A DNA stretch of 64,000 nucleotides from Pezicula radicicola (GCA_003008705.1 PDUO01000022.1:24549-88548); one strand, 5' to 3'. Positions 22,051 to 33,136 are shown, counted from the first letter of the stretch. The notes: generated by a model not told the origin, from the sequence alone. Program-made: numbers and translations.

Positions 22051-23661
22051 ATGGTTCTTGACATTCTTGCCAGACTCGATCAGGCAGATACCGAAACCAT
22101 TGCGGCGGAAATCCGACCTCACAGACTTTCAAAGATGAGCGACGATATGATATCTCAGCTAGGTTGTTCTCTTCCACGCCCTGTGCTACTATCTTCTAAC
22201 AACCAACAGGCCAGATCCCTAATTTGATAGAGGAAATTGCTCCAGGGACAGTCGTTGCCGATAGCGAGACTGGGGAATACAGGTCACCCCTTTCGCAACA
22301 TCCCCCTGTTCCAAGTATGGGCCTTGGATCTGAGCCGCAATGCAGGAGGTATATGCCAGACATGAGCAAGCACCAGGCATGTCGCGATGTCAAGATAGGT
22401 AGGGATTTAAGCACTTTCAATGGAAGGCCACCCACGACGTTAGGAGTTCAACGACAGGCGTACGCTCAAGAGACAGCAAGTGTTGCTATGAAAATGTCTG
22501 GGCATGCAACTGTCATCCGCGAGCCATCCGTCTCTCACTTGGCGACACCTCCAATTCCTTCGACTCCTGGTTCTTCTGTTGCCTTAATGCAAGGCTCACT
22601 CCTACCCTCCCATTCAAGTACCGCTGGGGGAGATTGTCCTAACCGGGGACAACCTGACGAGGACAGCATTGAACCAACCTCCTCGGCAGATGGTCAGCTC
22701 GCTCTGTCAACTACAGCTCAACCGGCTGGTGCATTGCTTGAAGAACACCCCTCACGATATATCCAAGCTTTCAGCCATATGACCTCGCTTTTTGGAACGA
22801 CTTTGAGCCCAGCTCAACTGATTATAGTTATACGAACGGGAGACAAGCTAGTGCGGGACGACGCAGTCTCTTTCTTGACGGATCAACTACCTCTCTGGAA
22901 AGGTATGTGGCACAAGTCAAATCTATTGATGCCATCAAGGAACGACTCTATTATCGATCATTTCGTAAAGGTCTCACGGTGTATTTCAATTATGAATGAG
23001 CGATCAATCATGGATCACATACGCACCTTACTCCACAAAGTCCTACAGTACCAGTTCTACCTTCATTTCTTAGAGGAAGTAAAGCAAAGGGGCAAGGACC
23101 CAGAGATTAAGAGGAAACGAGGCATTCGAGACGCAGCGTATGCTTTGAATCACCTTTTGGAGAAGTTATATATTGATGATTGGGACCTGATCGGGTCTGC
23201 TGAGAAGCAGAGACGAAGGAACCTTTTACACAAACAAAAGCATCTAGGAAAGCGGCTGATGACTTTGTCAAGCTGTATGGGTTTCGGCATTCTCCTCCTC
23301 GGCAGCCCAGAGGCTATGGGGCGCATGTAAGCAATTCCCAATCCAGATAGAGGGTAGTGACTAATAACTTCGTAGTAATGATACTGAGTTCAGGGATGAT
23401 ATGTTTGATGCGTTAGTATGCTACGTCTTTAACACATATCCAGAGGCACCCAAGCTTTGCAAGATGCTAGATAAAGTGGTACGCCAGATGGTCAAGAACC
23501 AGACGATAAATAAGATGAGATCTCACATAGAAAATATTGTTCCAAGCATCGAGAACTTCTTGAAAAGTCGAGACGATTTAATGCCTCCATCAAAATTCGG
23601 TAGGGTTGATCTCTCAATGTATCAGGCAGACCCACTTGAACTTTTCCCAGCAACGTTGTAA
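22051..23661 (+). CDS. Unknown fungal protein, 504 aa, three exons
   Basis: Exons are 22051-22162, 22210-23326 and 23376-23661, and introns are 47 and 49 bp. The second intron has donor GTAAGC, branch-like CTAATAA and acceptor GTAG. Phases agree (1 then 2) and the joined frame is open from the ATG at 22051 to a TAA; an in-frame TAG at 22030 blocks extension. Residues 1-40 are helical, 45-200 are Ser/Pro/Thr-rich and probably disordered, and 215-500 form a helical, Leu- and Lys-rich region. No motif with a known function is visible. Together with the 620-aa gene it forms a pair of intact unknown genes in an otherwise ruined region. Confidence 0.75.
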
Positions 23662-24240
23662 AACCGGACGAATCTGATTCAGTATCTGTAGACAGAATGT
23701 ACTGAAATATATGAAGAGCGTGCAAGCGGCTTGGCCTATAAGCGTCGCAGGATATCGCTTTAGCAAATAGGTAAACTTTGTAACTAGGAGAACTCTGACT
23801 GCGGTGGCTATTATTGTTCTATTATGATTATCAGGGTTCCAATTTAGTATACTCAATTCTATATAGAAGACTAGGATAAAGCAGAAAGGATCTAGGATTT
23901 GTTCTATTAGCTAATTTGTACCAGTCCAGAACTCGTACTATTACACTGTCTTCTAGACTAAGAAAAATTACCTAAAAATCGCTCAGCACCCACCAGGTAA
24001 GTAGGAATACGTGAAGAAATGAAACCAATTTTTGTTTCAAGAGTGGCTTGCACATTACAAGGCCTAGCAGGAGGAGCTCAGGAAGCTTCGATTCCTTCTC
24101 GGAGAGCCTCCTATAACAAGTTATTATATGTAACGTTATAATGATTAAGCAAGTATAATTATATACTAGTCTATGCCACGTACTAGTCTATACTTTTCCT
24201 ACTTCACAACTTGATGATAAACAATAGTTCCACAGCCTAC
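23662..24240. other. Spacer between 504-aa gene and TIR element
   Basis: This is moderately AT-rich with no supported frame. It ends in CACAGCCTAC directly before the TAACGTCC element end. Confidence 0.5.
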
Positions 24241-24242
24241 TA

Positions 24243-24373
24243 ACGTCCATCCCTGCGTAGCGAGAAACCCGCCGTACCGAGAAAAATAACAGGTACTTTA
24301 ACTTTGAGTAACTAAAATCCTATACACATATCAATATATTCTATAATTTTATATAAGTTATCTTCCGTGGCAA
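24243..24373 (-). repeat. Left TIR of the 4.7 kb element
   Basis: This starts ACGTCCATCCCTGCGTAG after TA (24241-24242) and runs to CTTCCGTGGCAAC. It is the reverse complement of the block at 28818-28949. Confidence 0.8.
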
Positions 24374-24831
24374 CTACTAAACACTATAAGCCAATACCAC
24401 TAGAAAATTACATTCGTATTGTCGCCCTCGCCACTGATTTACGGGTAGTCTCATTTTATAATATAACAGACTTTCTCAAGAAAAGCTCGATTATCTAGCT
24501 TTTATCTCCCCTATTATATATAAAAGAGTCGTATTAAAGCTACAAAGCCTTCTTATCAAGCTAGAAGTTATTATCAGCTTTATAGTTATTGTATTATACT
24601 AGATCGCTACCCTGGTGGGTACCTTAAATCAAGTAGCCCTATATTGTATATAATTACTAAACCAAGTAACTGAATTTCGCTTATATAATCATTGCAAGTA
24701 TAAGTTAGCTCCTCTATAACGTCTGGATATATATACTCAAAGGTAAGTTGAATGACTAGAAAATCATTTTTAGTATAAATATATAGAGAAAAGAACTATT
24801 ATATATAAGGTGTTCGCTGTAGAGCCATAGG

Positions 24832-27800
24832 TCAAGTACGGGACCTTAGACCAAGCTTTCGAAATAGCTTGTATTGTTTTGATGTTGAGGGAGGCTTTTT
24901 GATACCAGGATACGATGATCCTGTTGATAGGTCGTCTGTATACTCTTTTATTTCTGCTGGGGCCTTGTTCTCAACCATGGTATCTAAAGTATATAATTTG
25001 TCCTGTAAAGTCGTGGATTTAGTATGTTCAGGTCCGAAGACTTGCTTATACCTATGTAATACCTTTGAAAATATAGTCTTAGCCTTCGCTAGATTAGCTT
25101 GACGTTTAAAGAGAAGGCCTAAGTTCAAGATTGTGTTTAGTACTGGGACGTAAGTGGTGATATTATCTGGACCGATTGTATTCTCGTAGCCTTGTAGCGC
25201 CCGTTGGTATATCTGCTCGGCCTCAACTAGCTTGCCCTGGTTGGTGTAGAGGGCTGCTAGGTTGTTGACCGTGGAGAGCGTCGATGTATAGTCCGGACCC
25301 TATGCCTTCTCTTTACCTTGTAGTGCCCGCTGGTACATCTGCTCAGCCTCGATAAGCTTACCCTGGTCGGTGTAGAGGAGACCTAGGTTGTTGACCGTGT
25401 CGAGCGTCGATGTGTGGTCCGGACCCTATACCTTCTTGTAGCCTTGTAGCGCCCGTTGGTATATCTGCTCGGCCTCGACCAGCTTGCCCTGGTTCTTGTA
25501 GAGGTTCCCTAGGTTGTTGACTGTAGAGAGCGTCGACGTGTGGTCCGGACCCTATGCCTTCTCTTTGCCTTGTAGCGCCTGCTGGTACATCTGCTCGGCC
25601 TCGACCAGCTTGCCCTGGTTCTTGTAGAGGTTCCCTAGGTTGTTGACCGTGGAGAGCGTCGATGTGTAGTCCGGACCCCATGCCTTCTCTTTGCCTTGTA
25701 GTGCCCGCTGGTACATCTGCTCGGCCTTGACCAGCTTGCCCTGGTCGGCGTAGAGGGCTGCTAGGTTGTTGACCGTGGAGAGCGTCGATGTGTGGTCCGG
25801 ACCCCATGCCTTCTCTTTGCCTTGTAGCGCCCGCTGGTACATCTGCTCAGCCTCGACCAGCTTGCCCTGGTCGGCGTAGAGGGCTACTAGGTTGTTGACC
25901 GTGGAGAGCGTCGACGTATAGTCCGGACCCTATGCCTTCTCTTTACCTTGTAGTACCCGTTGGTATATCTGCTCGGCCTCGACGAGCTTGCCCTGGTTCT
26001 TGTAGAGGAGACCCAGGTTATAGTATTTACCTACTAGTCTATCGTTTACTACTAAACTATTTGAAAATATATATGAGTATCTCGCTGTATGTTGGAGAAG
26101 TCGATGCTGTATTAGTTATGGCTAACCCTCCTCCTCTCCGGGGATATATACTCCCATAAACTTTATAGCTAGCCTAGCTAGATTGTAATCCTACTCTTGG
26201 TTTAGAGTATAAATAGTCCAGGAGTGAATACATCCATGAATGCTATACCCTTTAGACTCGATCTATACCTGTGAAGATGTAGCTACCTCTACTAGCCCAT
26301 GGTTACTCAAGACCTGTACCGCACCGTTGAAGCTTAACTTATCTTTAGTGAGCTCTCATAGCCATTCAGGGTTCTCAGAATCGCTATATCGAAGAAGCTT
26401 AAACCAAAGATCCTGGTTATTAAAATACACCTATAGGCGAAGGAGGTTTACCGAGAGGGGGTTTTACTGTTTAATGTTATTAAATGAGATTTACTATATC
26501 GAATAAAGTGTTCGGTCTTTGTATAAGCTTAGCTCAGGACTTGTCTCCTTGAGCCTTACCTATAACTCCTTATATAAACAAAGATAGTCTAAGAAACTCC
26601 TTATTGTTTAATCAAGGTATACTCTAGTAGTAGCTAGTATAAGTGGAAGTCTATCTAATTCCTTTATAAGCTTCATAGTATCAGAATCTAGTGTTAAGGT
26701 TAGAGAAGTAATATTAAATCCAGAACATCCTTACCCATTACTAGCCCTTCTCATCTCGATATAGTCGACAAAATCTCAAGGCTATTATATACATCGCCGA
26801 GCTTCTGAATCTGGATAGAATAACCAATTCTAACCTCCGATAACTACGTTATAATAATAATTGACCCTTGATATAATTTGGGAAAGAATTTTCTAATATC
26901 CATAGCCGTAAGATCCGTCCTACTAGATAGTTTAGGAGTGTTATAGTTGTCATAGATCATTAGCCATTGTATATTATTAGGTAGACTCAGTTACACCTTA
27001 ATAGACTCAACTACTTCGTCAAGGTTTTAGTTCATCTCTAGATTACTAACCAGGATGGCTGATAGGTATTCTCTTGATATCTACTTAGCTAGCTTAACAA
27101 AGCTCTACTTCAGAGAATCCTCGTCCTTGATATTCAGCTAGAATATTACCGAGTAATTGTCCTTGTACCGCTTCGTATATATAATACTAAGCTATATCTT
27201 ACTGATTCCGCCTAGACCGTAAAGAACAACTACTCAACGGGACCCATTACCTTTAAGTATCTTGTATATTTTCGTGAGCTTGTTTTCCCTGGCTACGAAG
27301 TATTCAACGTTGGAAACATTAGAGAGGCTGAAGGTCACTAAGAAGTCCTCGCGCTTATACCCTGATCTAGTTAGTAGCTTCCTGTTACTAGTGTACCTTT
27401 ACTTTTAATAAGTACTTATAATAAAAGAGAAAGATATACCTTTAGAGGCTCTTTCAATCTCTTCTCGGAGTTACTACATCGCTTTTTCCTTTCCCTCGCT
27501 ATAGATAAGTGGTATATTGACGTCGAAAATACCTAGTAGCGAGTATACCTTGTCTTCTTGGCGAAAAGTCTCACGACTTACTACCTATGATATTCGCTTA
27601 GCGACGCTAAAGTTAGACAATGGGCTACCTCGAAGGGCACTAGCTGGAATACCTATTACCTCGTAGATATATCGTTCTAGAGAGGCCTTATTACCTAGTC
27701 GCTCCCCCTCTTCCGAGAAGAAGTCGACTAATACCGGTGTAATAAGTTCTTACAGGGTCCAGCCTTATATAAACCATTGGCTTTTCCGAAATATCAATAC

Positions 27801-28245
27801 CTAGGCTTCATCAGATACGTCGGTCAAATCTATTCAAGGCTATAAAACATCTAGTAGATAAACGTAGTACTTAGTTACATCCTGGTACTAGTGAAACATC
27901 GAGTTGATAGCTTCCTAAAGCTCGACAGCATTGGTTTTATCGATATAGTAGGTATCCACCTAAAAGTATTATAGACTATCACGCCTTGCCTATTCTCCGC
28001 AGAACTCTATCTTACTATAGCTAGCTATCTTCTTACCGTTACCTTTTATTAGATCTACCAATATAACCTCTTCCGCTCCCTATCTATATAAAAGTATAGT
28101 ATACTTCTTGGGTATATTACCTTCAAAGAACTCAGATAGGCTAAAATTACTATTGTTGTTATACTATAGTAGTTGTATTACTCGAGTAGATTCGTGAATC
28201 GTAGGAGGAAGGGTACTTGGTAACTATTGAGCCGTCGAAGTAGTA
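24832..28245 (-). pseudogene. HET-NB-ARC-TPR NLR pseudogene
   Basis: Read on the minus strand, 28230-27480 follows the HET domain: the Y-T-I-L-L-Y-R-(stop)-G-A-E-E segment where the family has a conserved H-x-W-G, then D-T-Y-Y-I-D-K-T-N and W-T-L-(stop)-E-L-I. From 27300 to about 26100 comes NB-ARC: Walker A reads G-L-G-G-I-S-K-I (27218-27195), then I-Y-D-N-Y (kinase-2) and S-I-I-I-I-T (sensor) segments. Seven 126 bp TPR units follow (26020-25169), then a Ser/Lys tail ending at 24832. Tens of TAG/TAA codons and Gly-to-Ser/Thr-to-Ile changes at Walker A show RIP-like damage. Such proteins trigger heterokaryon incompatibility or immune-like cell death. The whole gene lies inside the TIR pair. 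Confidence 0.85.
25169..26020 (-). repeat. 126-bp TPR-encoding tandem array (about 7 units)
   Basis: A GGACC landmark recurs at 25169, 25295, 25421, 25547, 25673, 25799 and 25925, exactly 126 bp apart. Each unit encodes a 42-residue repeat with A-E-Q-(M/I)-Y-Q-(R/Q)-A-L-Q-G and T-L-x-T-V-N-N-L. Units are very similar, which implies recent expansion or conversion. Less RIP damage is visible here than in the HET and NB-ARC parts. Confidence 0.95.
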
Positions 28246-28817
28246 TATATATAGAGTGAGGTAAAGGTTGGAAAGGACGTTGTATTGAGGCTAGCGTACT
28301 CAGCCCCACAGCAGCCTTATAGCAATAATATCGTCGTATATCACTACAGCGTATAAGACCGGCTAATCGTACAGGAGCTCAGGAAGCTATAGTAGATAGG
28401 GCGTAGGGTATTCGAAGTTACCCTTGATTAAGTATAGTATAAAGGAATCTTATCTCAGGTCTAAGTTCATTCTTAATACATTACTTAATCATATCATCAA
28501 GCTCAGGAGGGCGGGCCTTTTTACTCTAACCGAAATCCATTAGTTACTTCAATTCGAGGTACCGACCTGGGTAGTGATCTAGTATAAATTTGGATATTAT
28601 AGTAGCTACGAGACTAATAACAATTTCCAATTAAATAGTAATACTTTAAAAGGTAGATAGTATTCTTCTATAAGTTTCAAGAGTAAAATTACTTCGATAG
28701 TAAAGCTGTAGAGCAAGAACTATATTATATTATTAAAGTAGACTACCTGTAGATACAGTATAAAGTCGATAATATAAGTGTATTTTTTTTAATAAGATAA
28801 GATTCAAGTATTTACTA

Positions 28818-28949
28818 GTGGCCACGGATTACGACTTATATAAAGTTTTAAGAATCCTCGATGTATGTATAGAGTTTGAGTTGCTTAAAGTCAAAGTACC
28901 TGTTATATTTCTCGGCACGGTAGGTTTCTCGGCACGTAGGGATGGACGT
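28818..28949 (+). repeat. Right TIR of the 4.7 kb element
   Basis: This begins GTGGCCACGGA and ends GGATGGACGT, followed by TA at 28950-28951. It matches the inverted block at 24243-24373 and the other family members. The stretch 28246-28817 inside the element has no clear gene and probably held the NLR promoter. Confidence 0.8.
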
Positions 28950-29056
28950 TAGAGCTTCTTTAATTGATGAATACATGACCACTGCCCTATGTTGTAGCTA
29001 AGCTATACTATAGCCACTCCCGTCGTCAAGCCATAAACCACTGTTCCATCTCAGCT

Positions 29057-29255
29057 CTACGGTACTATAGATCCTACGGTAACGTATAACGGTAATGTAC
29101 AATTAACGGTACTGTAGATCTTATAGTACTGTACAACTTACGGTACTGTACAACTTACGGTACTATACAACTTACAGTACTGTACAACTTACGGTACTGT
29201 ACAACTTACGGTACTATACAACTTACGGTACTGTACAACTTACGGTACTATAAGT
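29057..29255. repeat. 17-bp minisatellite with GTAC palindromes
   Basis: About eleven units of ACGGTACTGTACAACTT lie in tandem, with A/G variation at one position giving GTACTATAC. Each unit contains the palindrome GTACNGTAC. Confidence 0.95.
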
Positions 29256-29473
29256 CAATTTAATAGCTACCTACAATTAGCACCTATGCTTTTAATACCG
29301 ACTCTTCTAGTACAAATCCCCGTTTAGTACCAACATTCATTAAGTGACAATCTAAGTCTTGTACCTGGTTGGACAATCAAAGACTACTGTAGGCTAATAA
29401 TCGGTTCAAGTACCCGAAAATGATACAAGACGCGCCAGCGTTTCCAGATACACTAGGAAGCTGAATCCATTCC

Positions 29474-29690
29474 ATTCTCAACGCTAGCGTCCTTGTTGCG
29501 CCGGCGTCCCTTATGCGCTAGCGCCAGGGAGCTGGATTTTGCTCTATTCTCAACGCCAGCGTCCTCTTTGCGCCGGCGTCCCTCATGCGCCAGCGCCAGG
29601 GAGCCGAATTTCTGCACCATCCTTAACGCCAGCGTCCTCGTTGCGGCGGCGTCCCTCACTCGACAGCGCCAGGGGAGCGGCAAAATTCGG
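29474..29690. repeat. 72-bp GC-rich tandem repeat (x3)
   Basis: Three units start at 29474, 29546 and 29619. Each carries AACGCCAGCGTCC, GCGCCGGCGTCCC and GCGCCAGCGCCAGG. The composition contrasts strongly with the surroundings, and the arrays leave several frames open by chance. The flanks 29256-29473 and 29691-30069 show no gene. Confidence 0.9.
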
Positions 29691-30069
29691 CTCCCAGACG
29701 CTGCTGACGTTGAGAAAGGCCAGGTTCGGCTTCTCATCCTAAACACTATACTGAACGGGGCTGCCAACACTAAATCTATTCTTATAATCGAGGGGTCTAA
29801 ATCTGGCTCCCTATCTCTTTGGTCACATAAGGCCGCTCTGCAACATCATGTGATAATTAAGTTTACAAAGTGACGTCATTCCCCTATCCGTAGGCTAAAA
29901 AATTTTATCTTTTGCAATTATCAACCAAGATAAAAATAAATAAACAGGAGCCAGGCATCTAACATACGAAAGGTACTTGAGAAAATTCGAAATTTTTACA
30001 CAAACGCACCCTGTCACGAGACAAACCATAGGTACTTTGGATTCAAGTAGCTCTGACTCCATGAACACA

Positions 30070-30503
30070 TCAAAATTTTCTTGTATTCTTCATATCATCA
30101 AGCGCATAAGCATCCTGTGTGAGGATTAGATCTTGCAGCGACCCGAGAGCCTCTGCTGACACCGGCATCACAGGCGTTCGCAGTACCGCGCCTCGCGAGC
30201 AAGACGCCACCCTCACCTCATTAGCTTTCGGGATAGTTAGTTCAGCGGGGAGCTTCGGTATATCTCTAAGCACTCTATCTAGGTTTAACGGGAACAAACC
30301 ACTTGTAGCGAAACTGGCCTTGATATTCTTGGGCCGAACGCTCTTTCCCTCGCAGGGCTATACAGACAGGTGAAATGCTCCTTGCCGATCGTATTTACAC
30401 CTCCTCGCTCTAGTCGATCAACCTGTTCGCAGCGTGCCTTCAGTGGAGCAAACACAGCGACGTCACAGGGCTGGGGTACAGTACGAGTCCATGAGCCACT
30501 CAT
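30070..30503 (-). pseudogene. pogo/Fot1-like transposase C-terminal fragment
   Basis: Two overlapping minus-strand frames (30503-30285 and 30297-30070) together read like the end of a fungal pogo/Fot DDE transposase: P-C-D-V-A-V-F-A-P-L-K, then G-G-V-N-T-I-G-K-E-H-F, Y-S-P-A-R-E-R-A-F, then G-R-I/F-P-L-N-L-D-R-V-L and P-A-E-L-T-I-P-K. A frameshift lies near 30290. Upstream sequence to about 30900 may hold more of the DDE domain but is too scrambled to follow. Damage is indel-type rather than RIP-type. Confidence 0.75.
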
Positions 30504-31081
30504 GGTGGGTTCGCTGGCTCACGAATTCTGCCTTCCCACAACCTCGTTCGCGGGCGGTGCCAGAAGGTATTCATGCCTCTGTAAAGGTAATCAAGCCACT
30601 CCCTGGGCGCTTGTTCACATCGTCCATTGGCGAATTCCGTGCGTCTCAGCCAATACAACATCAATGTACACGAGCCAGCGTGGGATGGCTTTGCAATGTC
30701 TAATAGCGATAAGGTGCATGCCAACGGGGCTCAATGCACTTCTTTTGCCCTACCTAGGAGGGCTTGTTATCCAGGAGAGGCATCCAGGGCTACCAGGATA
30801 GTGCCAATTTCACACTATTTACAGTACAAAGGGCTACTAACATTGGGCGCGGATGAGGCTAGCTTGAGAGACGCCTGGTTTCTCACCGTCAGGGTTAGAT
30901 ATTAAGGACATTTAGATTAGCTCATAGTCAGTCAAATTGCAGGAATAATACTAGAATGATTCCACCTCCGAATTCACTTCGAACAGTTATTGTCATAAGC
31001 TCAACCTATATAACAAGAGAGTGTACAAAGCCATGCTATGCCGCCCACCTAAACAAGAATAGAGCGCCAATAGTTCCGCCT

Positions 31082-32116
31082 TCAGGCAATGCTATCCTTC
31101 CGTGTGCTGATAGGAGATGTTGGCCGAGATATAAATGAACTGATGCTTGACCGTCCTGACTCACGACCTACTGAGAACGTCGAAACCTTTGCCGAGTCAT
31201 CAATACTAGAGTTCGGGCTTCCTTCACAATCCAGACCTCCAGTAGTTTCCTCCGCCAATAATGACTTGCACCAAGCATCCAAGCTAGCAGAAGATTCAGC
31301 ATTCCGTTCAACCCAGTCGATAACATCTACATGGTTGCAAGATCCATGGTTCATGATTGCCTTCCTATAAAACCGCACCTCATTCCAGAGCTGCCGTATA
31401 ACACTTCTAAGCAACTGATTCTCTCGCGCCAATACCCTCTCATTCTCTTCCAAATGCTCAATTTCGGCTTTCTTCTTAGCCCTACACTTGCTAGCCGCGA
31501 GGCGATTTCGCTCCAGGAACTTCCTATGCTTCTCCTCCTTTTCAGCTTCACTGAGTTGTACTTTTCGTTTCCTGCCCCGACGCTTAGAAGGCGGCGGGCG
31601 AGAACTAGCTAGTAGCGCTTGGTCTAAAGGTGTTTTGTCATTACTAGAGCGGTCCACCACAGGTAGGAAAGGGTATTCCGAAAGAATACTATTGCTATAC
31701 TATATATTCCAGATTTTATCGTATGGCACTAGAGGAGGTTGAGGCACGGCACTTAAAATTTGGTCGTCATCTAAGATCTGATTTAGATCGGAATTTGAGG
31801 TCAAAGGACTAGGGTTGTCGAGAGGCACAGTAAAGCCTACTTCGACATTAAGGAAGTCAATATCTTGTAGGCTCGGATCGATGTAATTAAGTGGTGGAGT
31901 AGCTTGCATCTTAAGTGCTAGGGGATGGCGTGATGTGTTGTAAGTACATAGATTGTAATCTTGAACGAGGGTATGTAGATGCTGTATATAAGGATAAACC
32001 CTTGTTGGAGGCGTTGGAATGCGGGGTAATAATACGTCAGATACGGAGGTAATATCCCCTGAGCAATCAAATATTTCCCATGTTTTCGCGAAGATTCCCA
32101 TTAAGAAACGATGCAC
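31082..32116 (-). pseudogene. bZIP transcription factor gene split by one in-frame TAG
   Basis: From an ATG at 32116 a single frame of 345 codons runs to the stop at 31082, broken only by a TAG at 31702-31700 (codon 139). Codons after the TAG continue the same frame without a gap. The basic region N-R-L-A-A-S-K-C-R lies at about residues 204-212, preceded by a K/R-rich stretch, and leucines at about 222, 229, 236 and 243 give a clean heptad zipper: an ATF/CREB-type bZIP that would act in the nucleus as a dimer. The N-terminal half is acidic and aromatic like an activation region. No plausible GT-AG intron removes the TAG. CAG-to-TAG is a CpA-to-TpA change, so RIP is a plausible cause. Translation could start at a downstream GTG/ATG only if the N-terminus is dispensable. 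Confidence 0.8.
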
Positions 32117-32340
32117 AACAATTCGACATCAAATCCTTGCGTGGCTCTGATCCTGCTAGCCTATGACGTATACTTACTTTCGCCACGGACGTGGCTCCGT
32201 CCAACCAATGAGAGACTGCAGTGATCAACATCATAGCCCCGCATTAGGGATGGGACATCCACCGCAGGCGCACGGAAGTCTTGATATGGATTTCCAGGGT
32301 CCACCCTTTTCCAGCCTTTTCCAGCTAGCACTACGAGCAG

Positions 32341-32541
32341 TTGGGAAGAGGCTGGCCCGCCGAACCTATAGAAGCAACTAGACATTCGAAAAACTTGGTT
32401 GGATACCCGTTCATAGTGCTATCGTGGATTGAAGGCTCCCCCCTTCTCTGGACTGCCAACTACCCACCAAGGCCTGTTCGGAATCAAATCCTTAGTCAAG
32501 TCGCTAAGATACTGATGTCTCTCATCGAGTGCACCAAATGA
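32341..32541 (+). pseudogene. Kinase-like (APH-type) fragment
   Basis: The frame contains G-Y-P-F-I-V-L-S-W-I-E-G-S-P-L followed by P-P-R-P-V-R-N-Q-I-L-x-Q-V-A and S-L-I-E-C-T-K. This resembles the hinge region of fungal aminoglycoside-phosphotransferase/choline-kinase-like proteins, where the Y-P-(F/Y)-I-x2-(E/S)-(W/F)-(V/I)-E-G pattern is typical. Upstream lobes and the catalytic H-x-D loop are absent, so it is a short relic. Confidence 0.5.
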
Positions 32542-32970
32542 AGAAACAGGGCTTGGGAGCAAGAGGTCGCGCTGATCTGGTGTTGGCTCGCTGACGGGGT
32601 CAACACAGGGACGGACGTTAAATATCAAGAACGATCTCACGTACAAGGAGCTAAGCGGTCACCAACAAGAGTCGAAATCGATGTTGAAGATGCGAAGCCG
32701 GCAAAAAAGCTGAAGCCACAAGCTCTGCCCCAAGCCGGTATCCCAATACATCCGCTGCCACGAAGCGCTCAGCTAACGGAGTCTCTGTCAAACGAGTCTA
32801 CACATACAAAATTTGGGTGGGATGTTAAGGCGAACGAGCAGTCTCGGAGACTTGTGATGGAGAAATTGAAAGCAGCTGGTTCGCCAACGGAGGAAATTAC
32901 GTCACAAGAGAGTCAGGAGCGACGGGCTAAATTGAAGATGAAGGGATCAAAGACAGGATCGACTACATAA
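32542..32970 (+). other. Open stretch of unknown coding status
   Basis: The same frame as the kinase-like fragment resumes after its TGA and stays open for 142 codons to TAA at 32968-32970, but has no ATG near its start. The translation is Lys/Ser/Pro-rich (for example A-K-P-A-K-K-L-K-P). It may be a 3' exon with a missed upstream junction or a remnant. Confidence 0.3.
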
Positions 32971-33136
32971 GGATTTTGGGCATGAACTTGAGCGTTTTTG
33001 AGTATTGATATCGTTTGTAGCTAGATGCACCAGGTTGTAATTTTTAAACTTTAAATAAATAATAACTTCTAGTCCTACAATAATAATAGTTTTATTTGAG
33101 GTATTTGATAGTAATTTCCCTGCCCTAACATCACTG

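Larger units (their letters stand above)
24241..28951. mobile_element. 4.7 kb TIR element carrying an NLR gene
   Basis: Inverted termini of about 130 bp (24243-24373 and 28818-28949, roughly 80% alike by eye) begin ACGTCCATCCCTGCGTAG and each abuts a TA. This layout is expected for Tc1/mariner/pogo-type transposons with TA target duplication. No transposase is seen inside; the only recognisable gene is a minus-strand HET-NB-ARC-TPR relic. A same-TIR element at 47670-53175 carries a different NLR. A pogo/Fot-like transposase fragment at 30070-30503 is a possible source of activity, but no link is shown. Confidence 0.7.

Noticed and set aside
25358..25842. Long minus-strand frame of 149 codons over the repeat array
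   Set aside because: It is a shadow frame: the 126-bp period keeps all frames in step, so lack of stops in one unit repeats. The true TPR frame is the one with A-E-Q-M-Y-Q-R-A-L-Q-G repeats.
29057..29255. CRISPR-like array
   Set aside because: Units are directly tandem with no unique spacers, and the genome is eukaryotic.
29453..29873. Overlapping frames on both strands over the GC-rich repeats
   Set aside because: They are produced by the 72-bp tandem units; composition is repeat-driven and there is no start context.
31700..31760. Intron that would remove the TAG of the bZIP gene
   Set aside because: The only GT-AG pairs around the TAG are about 30 bp or less or break the frame, below the usual fungal intron size.
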